A stretch of DNA of 64,000 nt from Gerris lacustris (Eukaryota; Arthropoda; Insecta; Hemiptera; Gerridae), in assembly GCA_951217055.1 (NCBI GenBank), contig OX578276.1:157307223-157371222 (forward strand). Direction: 5' to 3'. Positions 12,001-22,801 of the stretch are shown here, one piece after another; the first letter of the stretch is position 1; every line of letters begins with the position of its first letter. Under the pieces are notes generated by a model that worked only from the letters and a program-made list of their open reading frames with translations, did not search any database and was not told the DNA's origin. A program made the translations under genes and the position numbers.

Positions 12001-13241
12001 TAAAAAATAAGCCTTGGAAATTCGCTACCTGCCCAATATGTAACCAAGCCGCTAAAGACGACGTATATCACTTCATAGCACAGTGCCCAGTTCTAGGCTA
12101 TATTAGAATAAATCTTCTAGGACAGAAACAGCTAAATTATGACCAATTCATAGACCTATTAAGGGATTGTAACAGCTGGAATGACTTAGTGTCTTATAGC
12201 AAAGAGGCCTGAAAATATAGGCTATTAATTGAACACGAATTTGAGTGAAAAGAACATTGTTTTTTAGAGTGGATGTGTAATAGTATTCAGCTAAAAAATT
12301 ATCAATAATAATATTAAGAATAATGATAAAATAGTCAGGTAGAACCTTTTTATAAATTATGTATTACATCTTAAGTTTCTATGTATACAGCTCGAGGCAA
12401 GTTATATGTTTTTTGGTTGTGTCAAAAAAAGAAATAATAAATTATAAGAATAAAAAATAAAAATAATAAGAAGCAATATTAATAAGAATAATTAGTAATA
12501 AGGTTGTTTCTGTTTCTGGTGTGGTGTCCCGGTGTTCTAAGTGAATTGTATTTTTAGGCAATGTAGTTGGATTATCGGTGTTTTGTATTGGGAGTTGAGT
12601 TGACTTTGGTTGAAAATAATGATATATGTGTAAATCTATGCAGCTGTATACCTGCCGTGTATTATTATTAAAGATTATCTATGATCGTTTGCAGATTGAT
12701 TGTTGTTGTATTTGATATTATTTTTTTCATTATGTTGTTATTATTATAGCTCTGTTCAGAGTATTACATATAACTTTTTATTAATATTTATCTTTATATC
12801 AGTTAATATTAATTCTGTCAGTATTGAATTATATCAACTTTTTTGGAAAATAAATAAACTAGTTAGTTCTTAGATATTTTATAAGTGTATATATAGGTAA
12901 GCATGTGATTGTAGTCTGTCTAAAAAAGTGTTAAACTGGATAAAAATAAATAAATTTATATAATAATAAAAATAACTTTAACTTGATAAATAATATGAGG
13001 AATCTTTCTTCTTGTAGTTTAGACAAATTGTAATGTTTTAAATTAACTTAATACTGTATTTATTAATAGTTATATGTGTTTTTTTAAAGGCAGATCTAGA
13101 GTTTTAAATATTCTAAAGCGGTACTCCCCCCCGAAGCACAATGCAGTGGGGTATTGGCATTTTGTTTGTATTTATCTAAATTTGTATTTATTTCTGTTAC
13201 GTATCAATAAATGTCTTTTCTTCTTCTTCTTCTTCTTCTTC
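9100..13241 (+). mobile_element. Non-LTR retrotransposon B, APE endonuclease type, decayed
   Basis: Order along the plus strand: APE-like endonuclease (about 9110-9760), linker, RT (about 10380-11500), a C-terminal CCHC-like knuckle (about 12030-12100), a long AT-rich 3' UTR, AATAAA near 13207, and a (TTC)n tail ending at 13241. A microsatellite tail after AATAAA is common for this kind of element. ORF1 is missing or unrecognisable. The element lies in intron 4 of the acid phosphatase gene, in opposite orientation to it. Confidence 0.85.
9132..12212 (+). pseudogene. Endonuclease-reverse transcriptase of element B, multiply disrupted
   Basis: The endonuclease shows LLLGDMNVRVG and the terminal SDHMPIFV, both APE-family active-site motifs. 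The RT shows NKAPGMDRIPVEF, YKKGNKSDPSNYRGIS, FIDFSAAFDTIDR, LRQGCLLSPLLFSLYINDI and MYADDIAFM (YADD codons 11092-11103). The end carries CPICNQAAKDDVYHFIAQCP. Lesions seen: an in-frame TAG at 9996 where a Trp is usual, a frameshift at the A-run near 10783, TGA at 11071, frameshifts near 11163 and in the T-run near 11525, and further breaks between 11752 and 11991. This copy cannot make a working protein. Confidence 0.85.
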
Positions 13242-13620
13242 AATAAGAAAATATTTATTTTCAAAGAGTTTAATTTTCCATGCCATTTTGTCAAAAAACA
13301 TCAAAATTATGCGTGCCCCTAAAAAAAATAAGCTATATTTCTGCTTTTACTAAAAATATAAAAAAATAAGCCATATGTGTGGTCTGCTTAGCCGTAGAAA
13401 AAATAAGAATAGCCATTTAATCCGATTAACCGAGAATCCAAAATGGCGAATAATTCCTGACACAGAAATGTTTTTTTTTTTTTTAAATTTTGAGTGAGGT
13501 ATTAAATCAAAGGTATTGAAGAGTAGATTACAAAAATATATAAAACTTGTGGAAGGTGTTTAAATTTTCATGCCATTTTGTCAAAAAAACATCAAGTTTT
13601 GCATCCCCCCCCCCCCCCTT
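13242..13620 (-). repeat. F3 tandem repeat, about 1.3 units of about 290 bp, inverted orientation
   Basis: CATGCCATTTTGTCAAAAAA occurs at about 13279 and again at about 13570, with related flanks. The reverse complement carries GATGTTTTTTGACAAAATGG, matching the array at 39727-40385. A poly-C run closes the block at about 13604-13618. See the finding on F3. Confidence 0.65.
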
Positions 13621-13988
13621 ATACTAATTTCATATTCACAATACCAACGAAACTCTTTTTACGTGAGACTTCCCGCACAACCAATTTATTTTCTTCTCTC
13701 ACCGTCCCCTACTTGAGAGCTTATCGATGGCATGGTTAGGATTCGGTTTTGACGAGATACTTTGTACATAGATTTTTCCGTTTATATATTACAGATTTTT
13801 AAACTTGTTAGACCTCTTAGTCCATCCCTCCTTCCAAATATATCTCCACTCTCTATCGCTCTCTTACACTATATCACCCCCCCCCCCCCCCCCCCCCAGA
13901 GGGTGAATCATCGCTCACTTTGGAAACGTATGATTTTGATGATGCCTGTATGAGAAAGTTAAACTTGAATACGAGATGAGACGGTGAC
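13621..13988. other. Intron 4 of gene 1, poly-C tract
   Basis: No gene seen. A run of about 20 C lies at 13878-13898. The donor of exon 4 is at its right end (13987-13988 on the minus strand). Confidence 0.4.
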
Positions 13989-14165
13989 CTGCATGTATAG
14001 AGTGTCGAAGATGCGAGCCATCTGAGAGATGAGTTGCTGTTTGACACCGCTGTACCGCGCCACGTGTTCTATTATCTTCTTGTACTTGTAGCTTTGTGTG
14101 TCCAACTTACTTATTCTGGATAAAGCTTCTGACATCAAACCTGGACAGACATCCTTATTGAACAA
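13989..14165 (-). CDS. Histidine acid phosphatase, exon 4
   Basis: 59 codons in phase 0: it starts LFNKDVCPGLMSEAL and ends ARIFDTLYMQ (residues 195-253). CPG...EAL followed by IIEHVARYSG and the F/YDTLYM stretch matches the helical cap of secreted acid phosphatases, where the Cys takes part in a disulfide. The acceptor is GTCAACAG to the right of 14165; the donor is GTCACC starting at 13988. The join to exon 3 keeps the spacing expected between the WNPV strand and the CP motif, so no exon seems to be missing between them. Confidence 0.88.
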
Positions 14166-14296
14166 CTGTTGACAAAATCACATAACACAACTTAACATTA
14201 TGTAAAAACAACATCATTAAACAACCATGAGTTAAGAATTGCTGTAGCAACTATTTCAGAATCTGAAATTTACTGACGTAAATATATATTTATATA

Positions 14297-15155
14297 CAGG
14301 GTGATCAAAAAGTTCGGACACGGCTTAATATTCTCGGTTATAATTATTGAGATATTAAGTTCTGATTTGCGGGTATCTTTATCATTTATAAAAAACTACT
14401 TTTTTGGTGGATAATCATTTTTTCCGCCATATTGATTGTCGCGATATTAGATTCAACTTTGAAATTTTAAATTGGGACACTTAAAAATTGATACATTTTT
14501 GGAAAGATTTAAAAAAAAAAAAAAATTGCCGCAAACACGAGCTTTCTATATACTTCCGTTCCAAAATGGTGGACACTCAAAGTTTAAAAATTCTCTTTTT
14601 CTTATTTTCAATAGTTTTAGTAATAAAAAGAAAAATTAAAACAAATAAAATGATTATTTGCAAAAAAAGTTAATCAAGATAACTTTATAGTAAATAAACC
14701 TAACAAAATAATGCAACTAAATATAAACAAACAAAACTTCTGGAAGTAAATAAACAAAACATTTATAAGTAATAATTGTGTACAGTGAAATATTTTTATG
14801 GTAACGAGGCTCAATTTTTTTAATAAACAAAACAAAACAGTTTTACCGCTAACAAAGAGTAAATTTTTAAACTTTGAGTGTCCGCCATTTTGGAACGGGA
14901 GTAGATAGAAAGCTCGGGTTTACGGCAAATGTTTTTTTTTAAAGACCTTTCTAAAAATGTATCACTTTATGGGTGTCTGAATTTAAAATTTCAAAGTTGA
15001 ATCCAATATGATGGCAACCAATATGGCGGAAAAAAATTATTACCCACCAAAAAAGAAGTTTTTTTATAAATGATAAAGATACTCGTAAACCGGAACATAA
15101 TACCTCAATTATAACCGGAGATATTAAGCCGTGTCCGAAATTTTGGATCACCCTG
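14297..15155. mobile_element. 859-bp hairpin MITE with TA target duplication
   Basis: Ends are CAGGGTGATCAAAAAGTTCG on the left and the complementary form ...GGATCACCCTG on the right, both flanked by TA (14295-14296 and 15156-15157). The arms are long, about 300 bp each. TTTGAGTGTCCGCCATTTTG on the right mirrors CAAAATGGTGGACACTCAAA on the left. TA duplication plus CAGGGTG ends point to a Tc1/mariner-mobilised MITE. No transposase. It lies in intron 3 of gene 1. Confidence 0.8.
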
Positions 15156-15157
15156 TA

Positions 15158-15460
15158 CATTGTGTCCAATGATAGAGTACAGAATAGATATGAACTGAAT
15201 ATTAGATCACATGAGTATTAAGTGATGTGATCACAGAGGGAATTCAAAATGTGTTTGTTTGGAAAGGTTTATTTTTCAGTGAGATTTATATTATGACATT
15301 TATTTTAATAACAAAATGTGTTTTTGAAGGTTAAAATTAATATGGGACCAACGATGGGCTAAATATGACTTAACATTTAAATTTCATCAAGATGGGATGT
15401 TGAATAGTCTGCCAAGTAGTGTGGCTATTAACTTTCTTAAATCCTATTTCGTATACTTAA
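15158..15460. repeat. Fragments of repeat F1
   Basis: TTAATATGGGACCAACGATG and AATAGTCTGCCAAGTAGTG are recognisable diverged pieces of F1. No gene. Confidence 0.4.
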
Positions 15461-15777
15461 TAGTACATTACGCGTCGAGTGTGGAAAGTAGCATTTTGCA
15501 TGCGAGTGTGGAGTTTGCACCCGAGCGATAGCGAGGGTGGTAAAACCACACGAGCAATGCAAAATGCCGTTTTCGCACGAGTTGCGTACCGTACTTTATC
15601 TACGATTGTTAGATTTAAATAATAAATACAGAAAAAAATAAACTTGCTGTATGTAAGTTCGTATCTGTATCTTGATAAAGATGGCATTAATTCTTGAGTT
15701 GTATTTTTTGCCGAATTAATTATTTCTGGAGGAGTATTATTCTCAACATTTTCGTCAAAGCCACTTGATTCATTCAT
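15457..15777 (-). CDS. Short conserved ORF inside the TAGTAC element
   Basis: 106 codons. The first about 50 residues (MNESSGFDENVENNTPPEII ... ELMPSLSRYRYELTYSKF) look like real protein. The copy at 35152-35290 keeps the same peptide with a frameshift. The remainder reads through the terminal repeat and is probably not meaningful. The phrase P-S-x-SRxRYELxYxKF resembles the start of core-binding domains in eukaryotic tyrosine-recombinase-like (Crypton-related) proteins. That is a weak, memory-based resemblance. It may be the 5' stub of a lost transposase gene. Confidence 0.35.
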   Translation of the reverse strand: MNESSGFDENVENNTPPEIINSAKNTTQELMPSLSRYRYELTYSKFIFFCIYYLNLTIVDKVRYATRAKTAFCIARVVLPPSLSLGCKLHTRMQNATFHTRRVMYY

Positions 15778-15910
15778 TGTTTTTCACTAAAAACTCGATA
15801 TAAACAGTTACTTTAATAAACGAACAGCAAATTAGTTTTGTTAAATGTAAATAAACTCGCTAATCGCGCGTAAAGCTGAAGAATTCCTCTTCTTTACCGC
15901 GCTAGGGTGG
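15461..15910 (-). mobile_element. TIR element TAGTACATTACGCG, truncated copy
   Basis: Starts TAGTACATTACGCGTCGAG after TTAA (15457-15460). It shares its whole length, in reverse, with the complete copy at 34931-35470, then diverges at about 15910. It carries a short conserved ORF described separately. The TTAA flank would fit Kolobok or piggyBac-type targets. Confidence 0.65.
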
Positions 15911-16529
15911 TAAACAAGAGGAATTATTCAGAACTATGAGACGCGCATGCTCAATGAATACAAGTACGTAAATAATCACTTTCTACGTATCTAAACAAAG
16001 ATATAATGTTTATATTTCGTATCAATCGTAGATAAATGATTTTTACCGCCCTCCACTTGTAATCATTCCTATCCTGAGCGGCCGGTAAAGTTCCATTTTA
16101 CAGCCCTGGGGCCTGTAAAAATGCATGCTTTTTTATTACAGGGCCACTAGTAGTTCGAGAAGCGGCCGCTTCCTGGCCGGGCCGCGGCGTGCAAGAAGCG
16201 CTAGTAGTTCTCAGCGTCAGCTGTTCAATTTTGATTGTAAACAATCAATATTTTTATAACTGCGGTTTGTTTTGGTACTGATTTAAACTTAATATCCATT
16301 TATTGTTTTTGAAGATTACGGCAAAATAGTTTACGTGTTTTGTAATTAGTTTACATGTGGTAGGCGATAAAATAGTGTACGCACCACGAGCAGTAAGCGA
16401 CATGACAGGCCCCGGGCGTTAAACGCACTCGTGCTTTCAAACTTCGCCCTCGGCCTGTAATAACGCCCTCACTGCTCTACCTACGTAAATAGCTGTTACG
16501 TTTACAACCTATTATTGTCCCCCGTTTTT
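15911..16529. other. GC-richer repeat-like block in intron 3
   Basis: Contains a 14-bp palindrome GAAGCGGCCGCTTC at about 16158-16171, two copies of CTAGTAGTTC (about 16148 and 16201) and CAGGCCCCGGGCG at about 16405. Composition differs from the surroundings. No ORF and no defined ends. Probably another unclassified element. Confidence 0.35.
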
Positions 16530-17371
16530 ACAAATTGTCAAAATTATTTTGTTGATTCTTGTAAAAAATCATAGCACAGACTTTTGAAATTTATCTGGGC
16601 CTGTCTACAGGCTACTTTCGACAAACCATCCAAATTTTATAAATAAAACGAATAAGTAATTTTAAAGGTATAAGTGTAAATTATGTATATTTGCGCGCAT
16701 GTGGAAGTGAAACATATGAGTGCAGAAGGTTGAAACTTATATGAGACCAATAATGGGCTAATTATGACCTACCATCCAAATTTCATTAAAATCGGACGAA
16801 AAGTGCATCATAAGTTGGTAAAAATTGAGTAAAAGGCAGACCGACATCCGACTCGAAACTAAACATTTTCCCTCATGTTTAAGACGGATTTTTGTCTTGG
16901 AATTGATTAAATCGGATACAAAAAGAAGTTCAATCTTCAGAACGATCATATTATTACTACATTTTTATTAGCTTGCTTTCTTGTTTGTTTGTTTGTTTGT
17001 TTGTCTAGTACAAATCTTGCAATCGATGTTTAACTAACTTCCCGAGTAGCTAGATATTTGAAACTCTTAGAATAGCTCAGAACACGATGACAATACATTA
17101 TTTTAGTACTTTTAGCCATATTTCAGCAAAACTTAATTCGTTTTCAGCAAATTTTGCTGTATGGAAAGTTAGTTCGGAAAAAATCCACAAGTTATTTTAT
17201 TTGTCTTGACATGACCCATGTTTACGGTCTCCATTTTGACGGGTTTCAAATTTATGACTTATGACAGAAAATTTAAAAACTTAGTATATAAAAGTTCTTT
17301 CTATCTTGTAATTATTATATAGCTTCAGTTACCTTTGGGTAAGCTTGTAAGCAATAGGTAAGCTTGGAAGC
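16530..17371 (+). repeat. F1 copy split by a reverse F5 insertion
   Basis: F1 landmarks: CTACTTTCGACAAACCATCC (about 16610), TGACCTACCATCCAAATTTC (about 16765), CTTCAGAACGATCATA (16935-16950), then TAGCTTCAGTTACCTTTGGG (about 17321). The F5 element (about 16948-17317, reverse) sits between the last two blocks. Other copies show them joined as GAACGAT...AGCTTCCGTTACC, so the empty site is documented inside this window. Confidence 0.7.
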
Positions 17372-17891
17372 TAGTCCAGGAGATAAAAGTGGAAAAAAGT
17401 GTCTGACTAACATCAAGCTAGAATTTTGTGTACAAGTAATTCTTTTGGTGCCTTTTAAGAATAGGTGGTCGGCTATGTTCGTCTGCGGGAAATAGTTTGG
17501 CAATGCCATTTCAAAAAAAAAAAAACTGGTGGAGAGCGGTCATGTTCCCCCTTTTTGGTGGGCAATGTGATTTTCATAGTCCTGAGTAGGAACTTAGTTA
17601 GCAGACCAATAATCAAGGTGATGATAGTGTGCCACTTAATAGATGACCTCTCTGCTTTGAAGTAATAGTTGACCCACTAACTTATTAAGTAACAAACTAT
17701 CATCAAATTGATTTTTAATTTACTAACTAATTTCGTACTCAGGATCATGGAAATCACATTGTCCACCAAAAATGGCGAGACATGGCCACTCTCCACCGGT
17801 TTATTTTTTTAATGCCTATTAGCAGGCTATGTCACATATTCTTTAGAGGCATCAAAAGATTTGCTTATACACAAAATTCTAGCTTGATGTT
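17372..17891. repeat. F2 foldback, left part and first copy of the duplicated arm
   Basis: Starts TAGTCCAGGAGATA. The inverted arm begins at about 17708 (TTGATTTTTAATTTACTAAC) and should continue to a right end. It is interrupted at 17891 by a retrotransposon. 17708-17891 is repeated at 22995-23178. Confidence 0.75.
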
Positions 17892-18381
17892 CAATCAATC
17901 AATCAATCGCCATTTATTGAAGAAACATATAAAATAACATAAGTTACTACATGCATATATTATCTTGATACAATCATAATAATTTTATCAATATAACAAT
18001 TACATTTCATATATTGTGACACTGTCTTCAAATCGGCCTTTGGCCGTGACACCCAGATAGGGTTTGGAGTTGTCTTGATTTACCAATATTATTACTAATT
18101 TAAAACCTAACATATAATCAGTATTAAAAGTATTTTTATTATTTATAATTTTCAATCGAATACATTATCAATAAATTACCTATTTACCTATGTTTTTCCC
18201 TGCTTCAACATGATTTATTCGTAAGTAATAATGTAACAATTAACATTTAAATAAAAACTTTATACCAGACCAACTATTTAACAACTTAACATAACTATAA
18301 TTTATATTAATCTACATTTAATAACTAACAACAAATAATTAAAATTATTTTCTATAAATATCTAAATATCTAAATATCTAT
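17892..18381 (-). mobile_element. 3' end of a minus-strand non-LTR element, hosting the Gypsy insertion
   Basis: Read on the minus strand, the left end is AATAAATGGCGATTGATTGA, a polyadenylation signal followed by a (TTGA)n tail that ends at 17892. Only 3' UTR-like sequence is present. The rest of the insertion appears to continue beyond the Gypsy element at 22923-22994. It is therefore a strongly 5'-truncated copy. Confidence 0.55.
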
Positions 18382-18485
18382 ACAAGCTGTCAATTATTGA
18401 GTTCATTGTAATTTAATAATACAATTATATATAATATGGTTTTGCATATTATCTGTGTTAGTTATTAGTAACTATTACCTTTACA
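18382..18485 (+). repeat. Gypsy 5' LTR, missing its first 17 bp
   Basis: Identical to 22819-22922. It begins ACAAGCTGTC directly after a (TCTAAATA)n-like run and ends TTTACA. The TGTGACACT start found in the 3' LTR is absent. Confidence 0.85.
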
Positions 18486-18486
18486 C

Positions 18487-18498
18487 TGGCGCCCAACG
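18487..18498 (+). promoter_or_regulatory. Gypsy primer-binding site, tRNA-Lys type
   Basis: TGGCGCCCAACG begins one base after the LTR end. This is the start of the primer-binding site complementary to a lysine tRNA 3' end as known in other retroelements. Confidence 0.7.
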
Positions 18499-18501
18499 AA
18501 A

Positions 18502-21500
18502 ATGTCTAGTTCAGAAGAAGATTTTAATGATAGTTTTGATGGTGAAGAAGGAGAGAAGAGGGAAGGATACGAACTCCGTCCCCGTAAGCTAAATACGACC
18601 AGTCCAACAAAAAAAGAAAAAAAAGGTAAGCCCCCTACCTCTGTTGTATTTAGTCAGGAACAGTTTGGGGAATTGTTAAGTAGCGTACAGCGAATGAATT
18701 TTGAGTTTCAAGAGAAACTCTTACAAAAAACACAAAATTTAAATAAAAGTGAAAAATTCGCGGGTAACTTTGTTAAATGTACTTCTAGATTTGATGGTAA
18801 CGCAGGTTCTGATGTGCGTATTTTTCTAGACGCAGTCAAGGTTTATAAAGACTGCGCTGGAGTTTCCGATGAAAACGCGTTATTAGGTTTGCCTATGTTA
18901 CTCACTGATCTGGCGGCCAAATGGTGGTCAGGGGCGAAGAACAAAATAAAATCATGGAAGGAAGCAAACAAAGAATTGCGTAAGGCTTTCAGTGGCGACA
19001 GGCCGGCCTATCGCATCTTTCAAGAAATATTTAAATTGGAGCAAAAGGAAAAGTCGGCTCAGGTATTTATTTTTGAAGTAAGCGCACTTTTTGCAGAACT
19101 ACCCTATGGATTAGAAGAGATAGTTCAACTTGACATAGTTTATAGCAAACTTAAGAAAACACTTAGGGAAAGAGTGCATAGGGAAAATATTAAGGATCTG
19201 GAGGATCTTATAAAGCAGTGTAGTACGATAGAGGAAGTGCTAAAACCTGATACACCGGAACAAGCATCAAATAAACCTCTTAAGCCCAAATCACGCATAC
19301 GTTGCACATTTTGCCGCCGCAGTAATCATGATACAGCAGACTGTAGAATGAAGAGCATGATTGAGAATAAAGAAGCAGAGCCCCAAAAAGCAACGATTAC
19401 GGAACCAGATAAGAAAATAAAGTGTTATGGCTGTGGAGCCTCTGGAATGATTAGAGCGCGCTGCCCTCGATGTAACAGTAAAGAGAGTTCAACAAGTGCT
19501 CATACGGCAGAGATTGATGAAGAGCTATACACGGCAGCAAACGATAATATAAAAGTCGAACCTTTACTAGTACCAATCTCCATCTGTGGGCTAAAGGGCA
19601 CAGCAAGGTTAGATACAGGAGCGACTTGCAGTCTGATGGGGCAAAATGTTTATGAAAAAATAAAAGATAAGGTTAAATTGACCCCTGTAAACATTAACCT
19701 CACGTTGGCAGACGGTATAAAAATGCCGCGAAGTGGTCATACAGGAGTGATCGATATTGTAATCGCAGGGAAAACGGTACCTACAAAGATGATAGCGTTG
19801 AATGATGCCGGAGACAGTGCTACACTACTTGGGGTGGATTTCATGAAAGCAGCCAAGTTGATCCCGAACATAGTAGAAAACGTTTGGTATTTCAAGGACA
19901 AAGAAAAGAATAAATTTGACTTCATAAAGAGACAAACGGTAACTAATAGGCAAGCAGTTAATGCAGTGAACCTTAGAGAAGATGAAGCACCGAGTCTCAC
20001 AAACAAGCAGCGATTGGAACTTATCGAGCTATTAGAAAGAAACAATTCAGTTTTCAACACTGCTGGTGAGGCAACGACGTTCGCGGAGCATGCCATTATA
20101 ATCAAAGAAGGTCAGACCCCAATATCAGTACCCCCTTACCGATTGTCACCTCAGCGTAAGAAAGTGCTGGACAAAGATATCGAGAAGATGTTGGCGGAGG
20201 ATGTTATAGAAGAGTGCGAATCACCGTGGGCTTCTCCGGTGCTGATGGTTCCAAAGAAGAACGGACAAGTTAGAGTATGCGTGGATTTTAGAAACCTGAA
20301 TGCTGTGACAGTAAGCGACAAATATCCCATGCCAAGAATAGAAGATCTGTTGCACGAATCAAAGAAAGTAGCGTTTGTAACATCCCTAGACTTAAGGTCT
20401 GGATATTGGCAAGTTAGTGTCAGGCAACAGGACAGAGACAAAACAGCTTTTGTGACACCGCTAGGCTCTTACAGGTTTAAAAGAATGCCATTCGGGTTGA
20501 AAAACGCTGGAGCAACCTTTCAGCGTCTTATTGATAAAATGAAGGCAGCGCTAAAAGATGTTTGTGTCATCGCATATTTAGATGACATATTGATAATGTC
20601 CGAAACTTTTGAGCAGCACCTTAGAGATTTACAACTAGTATTTGATAGATTAAGTCTATATAAATTCCGAGTAAACAGAGAGAAAAGCGTTTTTGTAAAC
20701 TCAAAGGTCAAATATTTGGGACATACAATCTCGCAAGAAGGTATTCATGTAGACCCCGAGAAAGTTTCGGCAGTAGTAGATAGGAAGCCTCCTAAAAATC
20801 TTAAGCAACTGCTGTCTTTTGTCCAAACTTGCTCGTGGTTTCGAAAATTCATCCCTCACTTCGCGGAAATCGCCCGACCGTTGACGGAGTTAGCAAAGGA
20901 TAAAGCAGAATGGAAATGGGGTAGAGTGGAGGAGGAAGCATTTGTTAAGTTAAAGCAGTGCCTAACGCAAGCTCCAGTACTCCAACGCGCTGACTTCACT
21001 AAGCCATTCATTTTGAGAACAGACGCTAGTAATTATGCAGTAGGGGCAGCCCTGATGCAGGGGGAGGGGTCAGATGAGCGACCAGTTGAGTACGCAAGTA
21101 AACTACTTACTCCCGCAGAAAGAAACTATTCGACCACAGAAAGAGAGGCTCTTGCAATCGTCTGGGCGGTGGAGCGGTTTAGAAGCTATATCGAATGTAA
21201 CGATATCCTTATTAAAACAGATCATCAACCGTTAACGTGGCTCATGTCCTTGAAATCGCCTTCGGGAAGATTGGCAAGGTGGGCTCTTAAATTACAGCCA
21301 TTTAATATAAAAATTGACTACTCACCAGGCAAGTCGAACGTGGTTGCGGACACCCTGTCAAGACCTCCAATGGAAAGTGTAGTCATGGAATCAGCCCAAG
21401 CGATTTTCCCAGCAACGACCAAAGGTTCTTTGAGGATGGAGCAGGATAAAGATGCTGAGCTGTGTAAGATAATTAAGGAACTGGAAGACAATAAATGCCC

Positions 21501-22749
21501 AGAGAACGTAGCATCATGGACAAAACGAGGATATATAATGAACGACGGAGTCCTGTACCGATATCAGGTGGATTCAGATTGCGAAGAAGCTCAGTTAGTA
21601 GTTCCAAAACAGAAAAGACAAGACCTCTTGAAAGAGCACCACGATGCGCCTATGGCCGGACATTACGGAGCCAAACGGACATTACATCGGTTAACACCCC
21701 TATTTTACTGGCCTGGCATAAGAAAAGATGTGGAAGACTACGTCAAGAAATGTGTTGATTGTCAGAAGTATAAAGCAACTAATCTGAAACCAGCGGGATT
21801 GATGCAAACCCCAGTATATGCAAGGCGATTTGAGTCGTTGTCGATTGACCTGTTTGGTCCACTACCAGTCTCTCAAAAGGGTAACAAATGGATTCTTGTG
21901 GTAGAAGATAAAGCATCACGTTGGGTTGAGCTGTTTCCTCTAGTCAGTGCTACTGCTGAAGAATGTGCAAAGAAACTGATAGAGGAGATATTTTTACGAT
22001 TTGGTCTCTGCAGAAGAATAACAAGTGACAATGGAGTCCAGTTTGTAAGTGCCGTTATGCAACAGGTATGTCATGTTTTAAAAGTGGACCAATGCCTAAC
22101 AGCCGTTTATCACCCTGAGGCAAATCCGGTGGAGAGGAAAAACAGAGATTTGAAACCTCAGTTGGCAATATTTGTAGGAAAAGAGCATGCAACATGGGAT
22201 TCAAAATTACCCATGATAAGGTTCGCCATGAATTCAGCCAAATCCTCAGCTACAGGTTACACGCCAGCATACCTGACGTTTGGAAGAGAACTGCGGACAA
22301 TAAGTGATGTGGAGCATGACGTGAGAGAAATTTTGAATAATGACAACTTTGTCCCACAAATAACTCCATACTTAAAGAAACTTCAGGAAGTCTGGGAAAA
22401 TGCGAAAGAAAAGGTGGAAAAAGAGCAGGATCGTCAGAAGGAATATTGTGATCGCAACCGAAGACCAGCACCACGGTACAAACCTGGGGATAGAGTTTTA
22501 GTGGAATGTCATAAGCGAAGTGATAAGGCAACCGGTGTTACAAGTAAACTTATGCCGAAAAGGGACGGGCCCTACGTTGTTGTGAAGGAAATTTCCCCAA
22601 CTGCCTATACTGTAGCGGACATAAATACCCCAACAAAAGTGCTAGGAAAATATCATACTTCTCAATTAACACCATTTGTTGGTCAAGCGGCTCCACCACC
22701 AGTTGAACCGTTACGAAGACGAGGAAGACCAAGGAAACAACCATCTTAA
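18502..22749 (+). CDS. Gypsy Gag-Pol polyprotein
   Basis: 1415 residues without a stop. In order: an acidic N-terminus; a capsid-like Gag (about 90-250, with LAAKWWSG); two Cys-rich knuckles (about 270-325; the first is CX2CX4HX4C, the second, CYGCGASGMIRARC, lacks the His); an aspartic protease DTGATCSLMG (about 370); reverse transcriptase with FVTSLDLRSGYWQ and YLDD (about 692-695); RNase H with RTDASNYAVG (about 839); integrase with an HHCC zinc domain (about 1045-1085) and the DDE core, D in SIDLFGPLP (about 1115), D in TSDNGVQF (about 1176) and E in VERKN (about 1211); and a basic C-terminus. Gag and Pol are in one frame, so no frameshift is needed. No envelope gene. The start ATG follows the primer-binding site by three bases. 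All catalytic residues I can check are present, so this copy may be active. Confidence 0.95.
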   Translation: MSSSEEDFNDSFDGEEGEKREGYELRPRKLNTTSPTKKEKKGKPPTSVVFSQEQFGELLSSVQRMNFEFQEKLLQKTQNLNKSEKFAGNFVKCTSRFDGNAGSDVRIFLDAVKVYKDCAGVSDENALLGLPMLLTDLAAKWWSGAKNKIKSWKEANKELRKAFSGDRPAYRIFQEIFKLEQKEKSAQVFIFEVSALFAELPYGLEEIVQLDIVYSKLKKTLRERVHRENIKDLEDLIKQCSTIEEVLKPDTPEQASNKPLKPKSRIRCTFCRRSNHDTADCRMKSMIENKEAEPQKATITEPDKKIKCYGCGASGMIRARCPRCNSKESSTSAHTAEIDEELYTAANDNIKVEPLLVPISICGLKGTARLDTGATCSLMGQNVYEKIKDKVKLTPVNINLTLADGIKMPRSGHTGVIDIVIAGKTVPTKMIALNDAGDSATLLGVDFMKAAKLIPNIVENVWYFKDKEKNKFDFIKRQTVTNRQAVNAVNLREDEAPSLTNKQRLELIELLERNNSVFNTAGEATTFAEHAIIIKEGQTPISVPPYRLSPQRKKVLDKDIEKMLAEDVIEECESPWASPVLMVPKKNGQVRVCVDFRNLNAVTVSDKYPMPRIEDLLHESKKVAFVTSLDLRSGYWQVSVRQQDRDKTAFVTPLGSYRFKRMPFGLKNAGATFQRLIDKMKAALKDVCVIAYLDDILIMSETFEQHLRDLQLVFDRLSLYKFRVNREKSVFVNSKVKYLGHTISQEGIHVDPEKVSAVVDRKPPKNLKQLLSFVQTCSWFRKFIPHFAEIARPLTELAKDKAEWKWGRVEEEAFVKLKQCLTQAPVLQRADFTKPFILRTDASNYAVGAALMQGEGSDERPVEYASKLLTPAERNYSTTEREALAIVWAVERFRSYIECNDILIKTDHQPLTWLMSLKSPSGRLARWALKLQPFNIKIDYSPGKSNVVADTLSRPPMESVVMESAQAIFPATTKGSLRMEQDKDAELCKIIKELEDNKCPENVASWTKRGYIMNDGVLYRYQVDSDCEEAQLVVPKQKRQDLLKEHHDAPMAGHYGAKRTLHRLTPLFYWPGIRKDVEDYVKKCVDCQKYKATNLKPAGLMQTPVYARRFESLSIDLFGPLPVSQKGNKWILVVEDKASRWVELFPLVSATAEECAKKLIEEIFLRFGLCRRITSDNGVQFVSAVMQQVCHVLKVDQCLTAVYHPEANPVERKNRDLKPQLAIFVGKEHATWDSKLPMIRFAMNSAKSSATGYTPAYLTFGRELRTISDVEHDVREILNNDNFVPQITPYLKKLQEVWENAKEKVEKEQDRQKEYCDRNRRPAPRYKPGDRVLVECHKRSDKATGVTSKLMPKRDGPYVVVKEISPTAYTVADINTPTKVLGKYHTSQLTPFVGQAAPPPVEPLRRRGRPRKQPS

Positions 22750-22787
22750 TATTGAGGCTAGTTCCCCGACTGGGACAGCTTGGGAAA

Positions 22788-22801
22788 CTAGAGGGGGAGT
22801 G
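22788..22801 (+). promoter_or_regulatory. Gypsy polypurine tract
   Basis: Purine run AGAGGGGGAG just before the 3' LTR, the usual plus-strand priming position. Confidence 0.7.

Noticed and set aside
16141..16215. Cloning-vector contamination (ACTAGT and GCGGCCGC close together)
   Set aside because: No other polylinker sites or vector backbone. The sites lie inside a GC-rich repeat-like block continuous with genomic sequence.
18015..18485. A longer 5' Gypsy LTR beginning at TGTGACACTG (18015)
   Set aside because: Only the first nine bases match the 3' LTR start. The next 360 bp have no counterpart in the 121-bp 3' LTR, so the match is taken as chance.
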